In this document: positions 36,031 to 45,154 of the stretch, one piece after another | Numbering within the stretch: the first letter of the stretch is position 1 | How the letters are laid out: each line of letters starts with the position of its first letter | Assembly (NCBI RefSeq): GCF_014237455.1 | Contig: NZ_JABZFL010000068.1 | Coordinates: 34,729 to 98,728, forward strand | Reading direction: 5' to 3' | Source: Desulfobacula sp. | GTDB taxonomy: Bacteria; Desulfobacterota; Desulfobacteria; Desulfobacterales; Desulfobacteraceae | DNA length: 64,000 bases | Notes under the pieces: generated by a model | The model's input: the letters and a program-made list of their open reading frames with translations, nothing else | Database searches by the model: none | Told to the model about the DNA's origin: nothing | Position numbers and translations under genes: made by a program

Positions 36031-38311
36031 TTTTTTCTTTTTTCTTTTCCTGATTTTTCCCCGGGGATTTATCCGGGTATTCTATCCGGCTGTGGTAAAT
36101 GCTGGTTAAAATATTATTAAAGCTTTTCGCAATCTGGTGAAGATCTTTTAGTGTCATTTCGCATTCTTCCAGTTGTCCGTCGGCAAAAATGTCGTTAACC
36201 AGTTCTTTAACCCGCCCCTGGATTCTCGCAGCTGTCGGCCGGTCTAATGCTCTGATAGCCGCTTCAACAACATCCGCCAGCATGACAATACCGGCTTCTC
36301 TTGTCTGAGGTTTAGGCCCCGGATATCTGAAATTCTCTTCTTTTACCGTGTCATTTCCGCTTTTTAAGCTTTTTTGATAAAAATATTTGATCAGGGAGGT
36401 GCCATGATGTTGAATGATTCCTTCAATAATTTCCTTCCCAAGCTTGTGTTTTTTAGCCAGTTCAACACCCTTTTTCACATGTCCGATTAAAACAAGGGCT
36501 GACATGGAAGGGGAGAGCTTGTCATGCCTGTTTTTACCGTCTGCCTGATTCTCGATAAAGTATAATGTTTTACCCAGCTTTCCGATATCATGGTAATATC
36601 CCATTACTTTTGCCTTAAGGGTGCTGGCACCTATGGCTGATGCAGCAGCTTCCGCCAGGGTGGCAACAATAATGCTGTGATTATACGTCCCCGGGGCTTC
36701 AATCATCAGTTTTTTAATCAGGGGCTGATCAAGGTTTGAAAATTCCAGAAGCGTTGAGTCTGTTGTATAATTAAAAATAAACTCAATTAGTGGTGTGAAT
36801 CCGATGGTAAAGGTGGCTGCAAAAAGACCGCCGCAAAAAGCAAGGGCCATTTCTTTTGCAAGAATGGTAACATCGGGCTGGGAAAGGGAATAGAATCCAA
36901 GGGAAAGTGCCAGAACCGCATTGAATGCCGCAAGCTTGAAACCGGCGATGATAAAGTTTTTCCTCTCTTGCCGCTCTTTGACCCAATAGGCAGCTGTAAT
37001 ACTTGATAAAAAGAAGAAGATAAAGACCTCAAAACTGCCTGAAAATGCAAGGCTTGTCAGCAGAGAGAGGATAACGGTGAAGAAAACGGCAATATCAAAC
37101 CCCAGGAACAGACAGGTCAGCATGGCCGCTGCCGGGATGGGGATAATCATGAAAAATGATAGAGAGGCGAAATCCCACATAACTTCAGGATTTGCCGACT
37201 GGGCAATATAGGTTGAAAACTTGGCAAAGGTGAGATACAGGATAAGCCCTAAGGATAGAAAGAGGATATGCTTATTATGAGACGGTTGTAATTTTTTGTG
37301 GTCTTTTAAGAAGAGGAGATAAACCACCAGGATGGATAAAAAAGTGATTAAGGAAATCCCTGTGCTGGAAATGAAAATATCCTTTTCTTCTGCCTGGTCC
37401 TGAAGGGCAACAAGCTTTACCTGCTGTACCTTGTCTACCCGTTCGCCTTCCCTTAAAATCATTTCACCGGCTTTGATTTTATACAGAATCGGTTTGATTT
37501 GGGCTTCAGCTTCCCGGATCCTTTTTTCCGTTTCATTTTTATTTAAGGTAATATTGGGCTGCAGTAATTTTTGGCACAAGTCAACGATCAGGTTGGAAAG
37601 AGTGTAGTTGATATCTTTTAATAGGGGTTGACCTTCGATTCGAACCATGGCTTTTGCCTGATCCGGACCATAAAAGACTTTCAAATTATTGACAGTCCTC
37701 TCTTCTCTGGAGCCTATGGTTCGAAGAATAATTCCCTTGTGCGCTTCCTTTAGTAAAATTTCTTTATTTGCTACAATTCCGTTTATAAGAACTTTGCCAA
37801 TAATGGTTTTAATCTTCAGCGTAATGTCAGAAGAAAATTGATATTTGTAAAAAATAGAATAAGCGCCCTTGCTGATTTCAATTCCCAGTTTTTCTTCAAA
37901 TTCGGGTTTGGCAGCCAATACAATAGCAAATGTCGGATCCGGTTCTATGGTCTGCTCGTCTGCTTTCTTGAACAGTTCCCGGGGAATTTTCATTGCAGCA
38001 TCAATGTTGGAAGAGATCTTTTTAAGCAGGTCGGCATCAAAATCGTATATAATTTTAACTGATTCTTTTACTTCATTTTTTTTAATATTTGTGGCTTCTT
38101 TATCTTCAACAAAGAAATTTTTGGGCGCTTTGATATCCCTTTTTGCCACATCCCCGATACGATAAGAATAGGATGTTTTACTCTGTTTAGGGTAATGCGC
38201 AACGGTAAAGAGTACCGTGATAATGCTCAGTAACATCCACAACACATAAGGTGATGTCGAAAGAAATTCTTTTATCTGGTTGAGATTATTTCCGTTTTTG
38301 TTTTTTTTCAT
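35927..38311 (-). CDS. 7TM-HD family phosphohydrolase (PgpH/YqfF type)
   Basis: A 794-residue membrane protein. It has an N-terminal membrane anchor (about residues 17-42), an extracytoplasmic 7TMR-HDED domain (about 50-310), a cluster of about seven membrane helices (about 315-515), and a cytoplasmic HD domain with HSIIVATLAEAAA, GYYHDIGK and a later IIQHHGTSL. Relatives such as PgpH hydrolyse cyclic di-AMP. The C-terminal 50 residues are Lys/Asn-rich and encoded by the stretch that overlaps ybeY. Its start overlaps phoH by 26 bases. The phoH-HD-ybeY order is conserved in many bacteria. Confidence 0.93.
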   Translation of the reverse strand: MKKNKNGNNLNQIKEFLSTSPYVLWMLLSIITVLFTVAHYPKQSKTSYSYRIGDVAKRDIKAPKNFFVEDKEATNIKKNEVKESVKIIYDFDADLLKKISSNIDAAMKIPRELFKKADEQTIEPDPTFAIVLAAKPEFEEKLGIEISKGAYSIFYKYQFSSDITLKIKTIIGKVLINGIVANKEILLKEAHKGIILRTIGSREERTVNNLKVFYGPDQAKAMVRIEGQPLLKDINYTLSNLIVDLCQKLLQPNITLNKNETEKRIREAEAQIKPILYKIKAGEMILREGERVDKVQQVKLVALQDQAEEKDIFISSTGISLITFLSILVVYLLFLKDHKKLQPSHNKHILFLSLGLILYLTFAKFSTYIAQSANPEVMWDFASLSFFMIIPIPAAAMLTCLFLGFDIAVFFTVILSLLTSLAFSGSFEVFIFFFLSSITAAYWVKERQERKNFIIAGFKLAAFNAVLALSLGFYSLSQPDVTILAKEMALAFCGGLFAATFTIGFTPLIEFIFNYTTDSTLLEFSNLDQPLIKKLMIEAPGTYNHSIIVATLAEAAASAIGASTLKAKVMGYYHDIGKLGKTLYFIENQADGKNRHDKLSPSMSALVLIGHVKKGVELAKKHKLGKEIIEGIIQHHGTSLIKYFYQKSLKSGNDTVKEENFRYPGPKPQTREAGIVMLADVVEAAIRALDRPTAARIQGRVKELVNDIFADGQLEECEMTLKDLHQIAKSFNNILTSIYHSRIEYPDKSPGKNQEKKKEKNGISKNTDRQSAKKENANGNHPSKDKTDLKRLGL

Positions 38312-39236
38312 AGGCGTCTATAATGCTTGATACAAGTTTGTGCCGGACAACATCATCCTTTGAAAAATAAATAAATTCAAGCCCTTTTATATGGGTTAAG
38401 ATTTTTTTGGCTTCAATCAGACCGGATTTTTTCCCGGACGGCAGGTCTACTTGCGTGATGTCCCCTGTGACAATGACTTTTGATCCATACCCGATACGGG
38501 TTAAAAACATTTTCATCTGTTCTGATGTTGTATTCTGTGCTTCATCCAGGATAATAAAAGCATTGTTTAATGTTCTGCCCCGCATAAAGGCAAGAGGGGC
38601 AATTTCAATGGTATTCTGTTCAATGAGTGTTTTTGCTTTTTCAAAGTCCATCATGTCATAAAGAGCATCATATAAAGGGCGCAGGTATGGGTTGATCTTC
38701 TGGGCCAGATCTCCGGGTAAAAATCCCAGGGTTTCTCCTGCTTCAACAGCAGGCCTTGTCAATACAATTCTTTTAACTTCCCCTTTTGAGAATGCGGCCA
38801 TTGCCATGGCCATGGCAAGATAGGTTTTCCCTGTCCCGGCAGGGCCGATGGAAATAAGAATATCATTTTTATGGATTACTTCGACATATTTTTGCTGGGC
38901 AGGATTCCTGGGGGTGATGGCTTTGTTTCTAATCGTTTTAAATACCGTGGTCGAAAAGATATCTTTTAAATGAGAATTATTATTGTTTTTTATGGTATTG
39001 ATTGCTGCATCAATATCTGCTTCCCCAAAGGAGAAGTTGTCTTCTAAAAGATGATAAAGCTGGTGGATCAGTTTTTCAGCAAGATTTACATCATGGGGCT
39101 TGCCACTAACCAGTAACGTGTTGCCCCGGGTGTTGATTGTAACTTTAAATGCCTCACAGATTTTGTCCAGATTGTTGTTATGATGTCCAAAAAGTTCCCT
39201 GGTAAGCACCAAGTTTTCAAACGTAATGTTTTTCAT
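38286..39236 (-). CDS. PhoH-like ATPase
   Basis: A PhoH-family P-loop ATPase, possibly acting as an RNA helicase or in RNA metabolism. It has Walker A GPAGTGKTYLAMAMA, the VEAGETLGFLPGDL block, ARM RGRTLNNAFIILDEAQNTT (Walker B), and an N-terminal KH-like segment. The ATG at 39236 gives 317 residues starting MKNITFENL; an upstream TTG at 39272 is less likely. Its stop lies 26 bases inside the HD-domain gene, so the two are tightly coupled. Family sure, role uncertain. Confidence 0.93.
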   Translation of the reverse strand: MKNITFENLVLTRELFGHHNNNLDKICEAFKVTINTRGNTLLVSGKPHDVNLAEKLIHQLYHLLEDNFSFGEADIDAAINTIKNNNNSHLKDIFSTTVFKTIRNKAITPRNPAQQKYVEVIHKNDILISIGPAGTGKTYLAMAMAMAAFSKGEVKRIVLTRPAVEAGETLGFLPGDLAQKINPYLRPLYDALYDMMDFEKAKTLIEQNTIEIAPLAFMRGRTLNNAFIILDEAQNTTSEQMKMFLTRIGYGSKVIVTGDITQVDLPSGKKSGLIEAKKILTHIKGLEFIYFSKDDVVRHKLVSSIIDAYEKKQKRK

Positions 39237-39344
39237 GGTGTATAGGGTGCATTTTATTTGCTTAAAGGTCAATAAAAATCTTGACTAAAAAAGGGGTTAA
39301 CTGTTATTGAAAAAGCGCTTTTAATCAAAGCAAAAAGGAGGAAT

Positions 39345-39851
39345 ATGAACGCTTTTGATATTGCTGTGATTGTTATTATTTCATTTTGTTTGATCCGGGG
39401 GCTCTTTAGAGGATTAATCGGAGAAGTGTCAGGAACAATCGGTGTTGTGGCCGGTTTTTACGGTGCTTATACCTACTATCCTCTGATCACGCCGTATGCT
39501 GAAAAATGGATTGAAAATCCCGGAATCAGAAATCTTACGGCTTTTTTCCTTCTTTTTTGCGCCATTTTAGTCATTGTCAGTCTTATTTCCATATTGATCC
39601 GTAAAGTTTTAAAGCTTGTTTTTCTGGGGTGGGTTGATCGGATCTTCGGTCTTGTTTTCGGTGCTGCCAAAGGGGTATTGGTTGTTTCAGTTCTTTTTAT
39701 TATGATCACAACCTTTCTTCCCAAAAGTTCAACTATTTTAACGGATTCAAAATTTTCTCCTTATGTTGCAGAAGTATCCAAAGCCATGACAGTGTTCGTT
39801 TCCCAAAATACCAGAAAAGATTTTCTAAAAAAGCTGGAAGGAATCCTTTAA
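39345..39851 (+). CDS. CvpA family membrane protein
   Basis: A 168-residue protein with four predicted membrane helices (about residues 3-22, 28-48, 62-84, 101-121). The start NAFDIAVIVIISFCLIRGLFRGLIGE is typical of CvpA. E. coli CvpA is needed for colicin V production and biofilm-related traits, but its biochemical role is unknown. AGGAGG stands about five bases before the ATG. mazG follows after three bases. Confidence 0.9.
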   Translation: MNAFDIAVIVIISFCLIRGLFRGLIGEVSGTIGVVAGFYGAYTYYPLITPYAEKWIENPGIRNLTAFFLLFCAILVIVSLISILIRKVLKLVFLGWVDRIFGLVFGAAKGVLVVSVLFIMITTFLPKSSTILTDSKFSPYVAEVSKAMTVFVSQNTRKDFLKKLEGIL

Positions 39852-39854
39852 GAT

Positions 39855-40640
39855 TTGGAAACAATAGACAAATTGTTTAATATTATTCGAACATTAAGAA
39901 GTGAAAACGGGTGTTCCTGGGATAGGAAACAGACGCCTGAAACCCTGTGGAAATGCCTTGCAGAAGAAGTGTATGAACTTCAAGAGGCTATGGCAAAGCA
40001 AGACCTGCAAAATATCTGTGAGGAATTGGGGGACATCCTGTTTCAGCTTATTTTTATCGTGGAGATTTTTCAGGAAAGAGAGGAGTTCACCCTTTCAGAT
40101 GTGGTGGGCCATGTGGCCCAAAAAATGATTCGCCGCCATCCTCATGTATACGAAGATGCCAGGATATTAACCCAGGAAGAATTGAACCGGCAGTGGGAGA
40201 CAATCAAAGCCCTGGAAAAGAAGGAAAATGGACAGAAAAGAGAATCTGTACTGGATTCGGTTCCCAAGGGAATGCCATCGTTGATTCGCGCGCTAAAAGT
40301 ATCTAAATGTGTCGTAAAAGAAGGGTTTGACTGGGATAATATCCATGAAGTACTGGATGCTGCCAAAGAAGAAATTAATGAATTTGAAGCAGCCTTAAAA
40401 TCCGGGAATCAAACCGAGGCGAGTATGGAATTCGGGGATATTTTGTTTACCCTTGTCAATGTGGCAAGATTTGCAGAATTTCATCCGGAAACAGCGCTTG
40501 CCGGTTCAACTGCCAAGTTTGAGGGCAGATTCAGGTTGATGGAAAACGAATTAAAGGAGAAACAGGTCAAGCTTAAAGACCTTTCAAAGAATCAAAAAGA
40601 CCTGCTTTGGGCCCGGGCAAAACAATCCTATGATAAATAA
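39855..40640 (+). CDS. mazG: Nucleoside triphosphate pyrophosphohydrolase MazG
   Basis: Hydrolyses (d)NTPs to monophosphates and pyrophosphate, for housecleaning. The 261-residue protein has two MazG halves. The first carries NGCSWDRKQTPETLWKCLAEEVYELQEAM and EELGDILFQLIF, and the second EEINEFEAALK and EFGDILFTLVNVARF, holding the EExxE/ExxD metal sites. The start is a TTG at 39855, three bases after the cvpA stop. No ATG exists in the first conserved block, so TTG is favoured. Confidence 0.95.
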   Translation: METIDKLFNIIRTLRSENGCSWDRKQTPETLWKCLAEEVYELQEAMAKQDLQNICEELGDILFQLIFIVEIFQEREEFTLSDVVGHVAQKMIRRHPHVYEDARILTQEELNRQWETIKALEKKENGQKRESVLDSVPKGMPSLIRALKVSKCVVKEGFDWDNIHEVLDAAKEEINEFEAALKSGNQTEASMEFGDILFTLVNVARFAEFHPETALAGSTAKFEGRFRLMENELKEKQVKLKDLSKNQKDLLWARAKQSYDK

Positions 40641-40644
40641 TTTT

Positions 40645-40706
40645 GATGACGTCGTAAAAAGCCCCATCTACTGCGTTGCATCGGTGATACTTTTTACGAC
40701 GACATC
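40645..40706. repeat. Long inverted repeat between mazG and the aldolase gene
   Basis: Two 17-base arms, GATGACGTCGTAAAAAG (40645-40661) and CTTTTTACGACGACATC (40690-40706), match at 16 of 17 positions around a 28-base loop containing CTACTGCGTTGCATC. It separates two convergent genes and could serve both as a terminator. The length and loop suggest a dispersed repeat. Confidence 0.6.
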
Positions 40707-40724
40707 TATCAACCTTAGATTTTT

Positions 40725-42014
40725 TTAATCGTCAAAGTCTCCCACAGGACCCTTATCGGAAGTGATATTTAAAGCTTTTTCCATTATTTTCTCTTTTGTC
40801 CACTCATTTTTGGATTCAATTTTTTCAGCCTTGAAACCCGGATCATGGGATCTGTTCTTTAAGATTTCATCAATCACTATTTGGGCTGTATCTGTGGTAT
40901 TGAATACATTGGTCAACAGACCATATACGAATTCTTCGACATTCTCTGCCATCCTGTCCCGGATTTCTTTTGGCTGGGCCAGCAATTTGTTTTCAAAGGG
41001 AAGGTTCAGTTTTTTAAAGTTGCCGCCTTTTAAATCATTTGCTTTTGTATAGGCAAGCATTTGAGACCACAGATCTTCTGAAGCGCCTCTGCCTTTTTGC
41101 TTGATGAAGTTACCGTCGTCAAGAATAGCGTTTCCATAATCATTGACCTTTAGGCCCCAGGAGATCATTTGAAGGGCAGTTGCCACATTGGCTTTGGTTG
41201 TCCGGGTTGTTGAGGCTATCTTCCGAAGTCTTTCCGAGTTGTTACCGGAGGTGCCGTGCTGGGCACCGGAAATTTTATATTTGGAAAGGGCCTCATGGAT
41301 CTGAGCGGTCAGCTCGACAATGATGCCTGTATCGCTTGCCTCAATGCCATGGGTTGTCCCATTATTTAAGGCAATCCAGTTGGGGAAAATATTGTGGGCA
41401 TTGAGTCCCTGGATGAGAAAGAGGGCTTCCTGAGAAGTTGAGAGCCCTAATTTTCCTTTTATTTCACCCACCTCTGTTTCAAGACCTGCCCAGTCAGGAA
41501 TATACGGGCATAATTCAATATTTGCCAAAAGATTCTGGTCGTCCGGCATATGAGAGGCATCAATGGCAATGGAAGTAATACCCGCATCAAATAATGACAC
41601 AATTTCTTTTTTCGCAGGCTCAACGTCCTCAGGTTTTTTAATACCGAAATGATCCGCATGGATAGCAACGGGAATAGTAATGCCAAGCTCGTTCATAAAG
41701 GCATCTGTCTGCCGGGCAATATTCCACAAATTCACCGCACAATAGGCGCCTGTTCCTCCTTCAGATCTGGCAATTTCAATCATAATCGCGGCATTGGCGC
41801 GTTGAGCGGCCGCAAGAGCACCCTTGATGACAAAAGAGTTTCGTCCGTTGGCGGCAATAGTCATGCAGTTTCTCTTGAGCGACATGGCCTGATCAATATA
41901 TTTTCCAGTGACAAGAAGCGCTTTGGAGTTTGGAAAAAGTTTTTTCACATTAGGGGGTCTGCCAAGGTCAAGAGCGGTTTCAAAGTCTGAAGAGTAGTTT
42001 AGTGATTTTATCAT
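40725..42014 (-). CDS. fba: Class II fructose-bisphosphate aldolase
   Basis: A zinc-dependent aldolase that interconverts fructose 1,6-bisphosphate with dihydroxyacetone phosphate and glyceraldehyde 3-phosphate. The 429-residue protein has the AIHADHFG zinc motif, ALNNGTTHGIE, GAQHGTSGNN and an AIDASHMPDDQN block. It is longer than E. coli FbaA, as in the long class II subgroup. Purine-rich GGGAGAGGG precedes the ATG. It stands alone between mazG and the TetR gene. Another sugar-phosphate specificity is possible. Confidence 0.88.
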   Translation of the reverse strand: MIKSLNYSSDFETALDLGRPPNVKKLFPNSKALLVTGKYIDQAMSLKRNCMTIAANGRNSFVIKGALAAAQRANAAIMIEIARSEGGTGAYCAVNLWNIARQTDAFMNELGITIPVAIHADHFGIKKPEDVEPAKKEIVSLFDAGITSIAIDASHMPDDQNLLANIELCPYIPDWAGLETEVGEIKGKLGLSTSQEALFLIQGLNAHNIFPNWIALNNGTTHGIEASDTGIIVELTAQIHEALSKYKISGAQHGTSGNNSERLRKIASTTRTTKANVATALQMISWGLKVNDYGNAILDDGNFIKQKGRGASEDLWSQMLAYTKANDLKGGNFKKLNLPFENKLLAQPKEIRDRMAENVEEFVYGLLTNVFNTTDTAQIVIDEILKNRSHDPGFKAEKIESKNEWTKEKIMEKALNITSDKGPVGDFDD

Positions 42015-42238
42015 ATCCCTCTCCCTGATTTTCTTGGATTGTTTTTAAATATTGAGTATTTTTTACACGAAAAGGGTTTAAAATCAAGACATATTGAATA
42101 ATGAATTTATATTCATAGCCCTTTATTATTAAAAATATAGAACTACTTTTAAAACAAAGAACAATGTTTATTCATAACTATCTGTAAAATAACAAAAAAT
42201 TAATTTTTCGGATAAATTTTATAATAATGATTAACTGC

Positions 42239-42268
42239 TTGACATTTATAAAAATCTTTTGTTAGATA
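42239..42268 (+). promoter_or_regulatory. Promoter of the TetR regulator gene
   Basis: A perfect TTGACA (42239-42244) is followed after 17-18 bases by TTAGAT/TAGATA (42262-42268). Transcription would start near 42275. That is after the ATG at 42269 and argues that the true start codon of the regulator is the downstream TTG at 42311. Confidence 0.6.
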
Positions 42269-42310
42269 ATGAACCTTTATTCATTTATATTAAGGAAGGA
42301 TGATATAAGT

Positions 42311-42895
42311 TTGCAGAAAAACAAATCGGAAAAATATAATAAAATACTGAACAGTGCCGGTGCCGTGTTCGCAAAATTTGGATTTTACAAGGCAACCATA
42401 TCACAAATAGCAGCACAGGCAGGTGTGGCGGATGGGACATTATATTTATATTTTAAAAATAAAGATGACATTCTTTATCAGTTCATCAGTTTCAAAACCA
42501 ATGTTGTGTTTAAAGAAATGCATATTGCTGTCAAAAAGGGTCGAAATGCCGAAGAAAAGTTACGGTATTTGATTCGATGTCATCTTACAGAATTTCAAAA
42601 TGATAGAAATATGGCAATTATTTTTCAGTCAGAAGTAAGATATTTAAGGGATATTGAATCTCAAATCAAAGACATATCAAAAATGTATCTGGATCTATTG
42701 TCAGATATTATTGAGCAGGGGCAGATTGAAGGTTCCATGCGTCAGGACCTTTTCGTCGGTCTTGTTAAACGGTTTATCCTTGGTGCAGTGGAAGGCGTTA
42801 TCAGTACCTGGGTGTCTGCCGATGGCAGATATGATCTGGTGTCAATGGCAGATCCCCTGGTAGATCTTTATCTGACAGGGCTCAAAGGCCAATAA
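42311..42895 (+). CDS. TetR/AcrR family regulator
   Basis: A 194-residue transcription factor. The N-terminal helix-turn-helix reads NSAGAVFAKFGFYKATISQIAAQAGVADGTLYLYFKNKDDIL, and the rest is a helical ligand domain with the layout of the FadR/YsiA acyl-CoA-responsive group. The TTG at 42311 is chosen because AAGGAAGGA lies about ten bases upstream and the promoter would start transcription after the alternative ATG at 42269. It sits directly upstream of the ETF:quinone oxidoreductase and etfBA, so control of beta-oxidation genes by acyl-CoA is likely but inferred. Confidence 0.92.
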   Translation: MQKNKSEKYNKILNSAGAVFAKFGFYKATISQIAAQAGVADGTLYLYFKNKDDILYQFISFKTNVVFKEMHIAVKKGRNAEEKLRYLIRCHLTEFQNDRNMAIIFQSEVRYLRDIESQIKDISKMYLDLLSDIIEQGQIEGSMRQDLFVGLVKRFILGAVEGVISTWVSADGRYDLVSMADPLVDLYLTGLKGQ

Positions 42896-43025
42896 ATACC
42901 ACTTAGTATTTGAAGAATATAAATTTGTTGAATACGGCTTTTTACTTGACGTGTTCTTCCATGTTTATTAAATCTTGCTGAGTTTTTATTTATAAGGTTA
43001 AGAAATATTTGGGAGGTAAAGAAGT

Positions 43026-45089
43026 ATGACTTCAATAATTGGTCCAGCAAGTTTTAAATTTTTCGGGATATTTCCCGCAGTAATATTGTCATTTGTTTTG
43101 CCTGTCATCGGGATAGGACTGTTTGCATATATAATGGCCAGGCGGGTTGCCCCTCTTGTGAGGGCAAACCCTGATAGCCGGTTTGATCAAATCGGCAAGC
43201 GTGTCAAGAATCTTATCATTGTCTGGCTAGGGCAGATCAGGCAGCCAAGATATATGCTGGCAGGTGTGCTGCATATTTTCATATTTGCCGGTTTTTTAAT
43301 TCTGTCCATCCGCTCTACATCTCTTGTTATTGTTGGTTTTTCAGATGGATTTGTATTACCCGGGTTTGGGGGGCCTTTAGGCAGTATTTATAATTTTATT
43401 AAAGATTATGCCGCAACCTTTGTACTCATCGCCTGTATCATCGCCGCTGTCAGAAGGGGGATCTTTAAGCCCAAGCGATATGCCGTGCCGGAAAATTACG
43501 GAAAGGATCATACCGCAGAAGCTGTTTTTGTATTGGGTATTATTGCAACCCTCATGATTTCAGAAAGTCTTTTTGAGGCATCTGAGCTTGCCTATGAATT
43601 TCAGCATACAGGGATAGAACATTTTCTGGCGCCCCTTTCTCTGGTATGGATTTTTAAAGGTATCCTCTCCTCAGCATCCCCAAATATTCTCCAGGGACTT
43701 CATATTTTTACCTATTTTGTTCATGATTTAACTTTTTTCTTTTTCCTGTGTTTTTTACCCATGGGAAAACATTTCCACGTGATTACATCTATCTTCAATG
43801 TGTTTTTCATGCGGGTGGAAAAAGGCAAAATCAAACCGGTAATGCATGGGGTTTCCGATGACAAGCTGGATGATCTTGAATCCTTTGGTGTGAAGAAACT
43901 TGAAGATTTCACCTGGAAGCATATGCTGGATTTTTATTCGTGTGCCGATTGCGGCAGGTGTTCTGATCAATGCCCGGCAAACGCAGCGGGTCGTCCATTG
44001 TCTCCCAGGTTTATTACCATTAAGGCAAGGGATTTAATATTTAAAAATTATCCGATGTCAGGAGAAATTTATAAAAGCAACTTATTGGTAGAAGATATCT
44101 ATACGGAAGACGAAATCTGGTCCTGCACCACCTGTGGCGCTTGTGAAGAAGAGTGCCCCCTGGGGATTGAATATATTGATAAAATTGTTGATCTGCGCCG
44201 GGGTATGGTGGACGAAGGCATGGTGCCCCAGTCCCTGCAAAAACCCTTGAAGGCCCTTGAAAAAAGGGGTAATCCTTACGGAAAAATGGAGAAAAAACGG
44301 GCAGACTGGGCAAAGGATAAAGAATTTAAGGCAAGCTATCAGATTAAAGATCTTGCCAAGGAAAAAGCAGACACTCTCTATTTTGTAGACAGTATTACAT
44401 CCTATGATGATGAAATTCAGGATATCGCAAGACGAACGTCCATTATCCTTGAAAAAGCAGGGGTTGATTTTGGAATTCTGGGTAAGCTGGAAAAGGACAG
44501 CGGGAATGAAGTCATCCGGTTTGGCGAGGAAATGCTGTACCAGGATTTAAAAGAGCAAAATATTGAGGCCATCAAGGAAAGTGGTGTAAAACAGATTGTG
44601 ACAGCAGACCCTCATGCCTATAATGCATTGAAAAATGATTACAGCAACCTTCCTTCTGTTAAACATATCAGCCAGGTAGTTGCCCAAAAAATAACAACGG
44701 GCGAGCTTGATCTTAAACCCTGCCTGAATCCTGACAAGGTCTATGTATATCATGACCCCTGCTATCTGGGGCGGCATAATGGTATTTATGAGGATCCAAG
44801 ACAGGCGCTTGATGCCATTGACGGGTTAACCAGGGTCGAGCTTGAAAAGAGCCGTGATCGATCATTCTGTTGCGGTGGTGGCGGGTTGATGCTTTTCTAT
44901 GAACCGGAAGAAGAAATAAGAATGGGTGTTTTAAGAGTCAATATGGCTGCTGAGGCCGGAGCAAATGTCATTGTAACTGCCTGTCCTTTCTGCCTGGTCA
45001 ATATCCAGGATGCGATCAAGGTCGCAGGAAAAGAAGGAGAGATGGAAGCTCTGGATTTCACAGAACTCATTGAGCAGCATCTTGAATAA
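43026..45089 (+). CDS. Membrane iron-sulfur ETF:quinone oxidoreductase (HdrD-like)
   Basis: A 687-residue membrane protein that should pass electrons from EtfAB to menaquinone. The first 270 residues hold about six membrane helices of a NarI-like cytochrome b fold. A ferredoxin domain follows with CADCGRCSDQCP (Cys306, 309, 312, 316) and CTTCGACEEECP (Cys367, 370, 373, 377). The last part has two CCG domains: HDPCYLGRHNGIYE with FCCGGGG, and a final TACPFCLVNI. This architecture matches the FeS/HdrD-like proteins next to etfBA in sulfate reducers and syntrophs. GGGAGG precedes the ATG. Confidence 0.92.
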   Translation: MTSIIGPASFKFFGIFPAVILSFVLPVIGIGLFAYIMARRVAPLVRANPDSRFDQIGKRVKNLIIVWLGQIRQPRYMLAGVLHIFIFAGFLILSIRSTSLVIVGFSDGFVLPGFGGPLGSIYNFIKDYAATFVLIACIIAAVRRGIFKPKRYAVPENYGKDHTAEAVFVLGIIATLMISESLFEASELAYEFQHTGIEHFLAPLSLVWIFKGILSSASPNILQGLHIFTYFVHDLTFFFFLCFLPMGKHFHVITSIFNVFFMRVEKGKIKPVMHGVSDDKLDDLESFGVKKLEDFTWKHMLDFYSCADCGRCSDQCPANAAGRPLSPRFITIKARDLIFKNYPMSGEIYKSNLLVEDIYTEDEIWSCTTCGACEEECPLGIEYIDKIVDLRRGMVDEGMVPQSLQKPLKALEKRGNPYGKMEKKRADWAKDKEFKASYQIKDLAKEKADTLYFVDSITSYDDEIQDIARRTSIILEKAGVDFGILGKLEKDSGNEVIRFGEEMLYQDLKEQNIEAIKESGVKQIVTADPHAYNALKNDYSNLPSVKHISQVVAQKITTGELDLKPCLNPDKVYVYHDPCYLGRHNGIYEDPRQALDAIDGLTRVELEKSRDRSFCCGGGGLMLFYEPEEEIRMGVLRVNMAAEAGANVIVTACPFCLVNIQDAIKVAGKEGEMEALDFTELIEQHLE

Positions 45090-45154
45090 ATAAATGAGTT
45101 ATAGGTTTCGTGCTAAAGAACCTGTGACAGATAATTGATTTAAAGGAGGCAATA

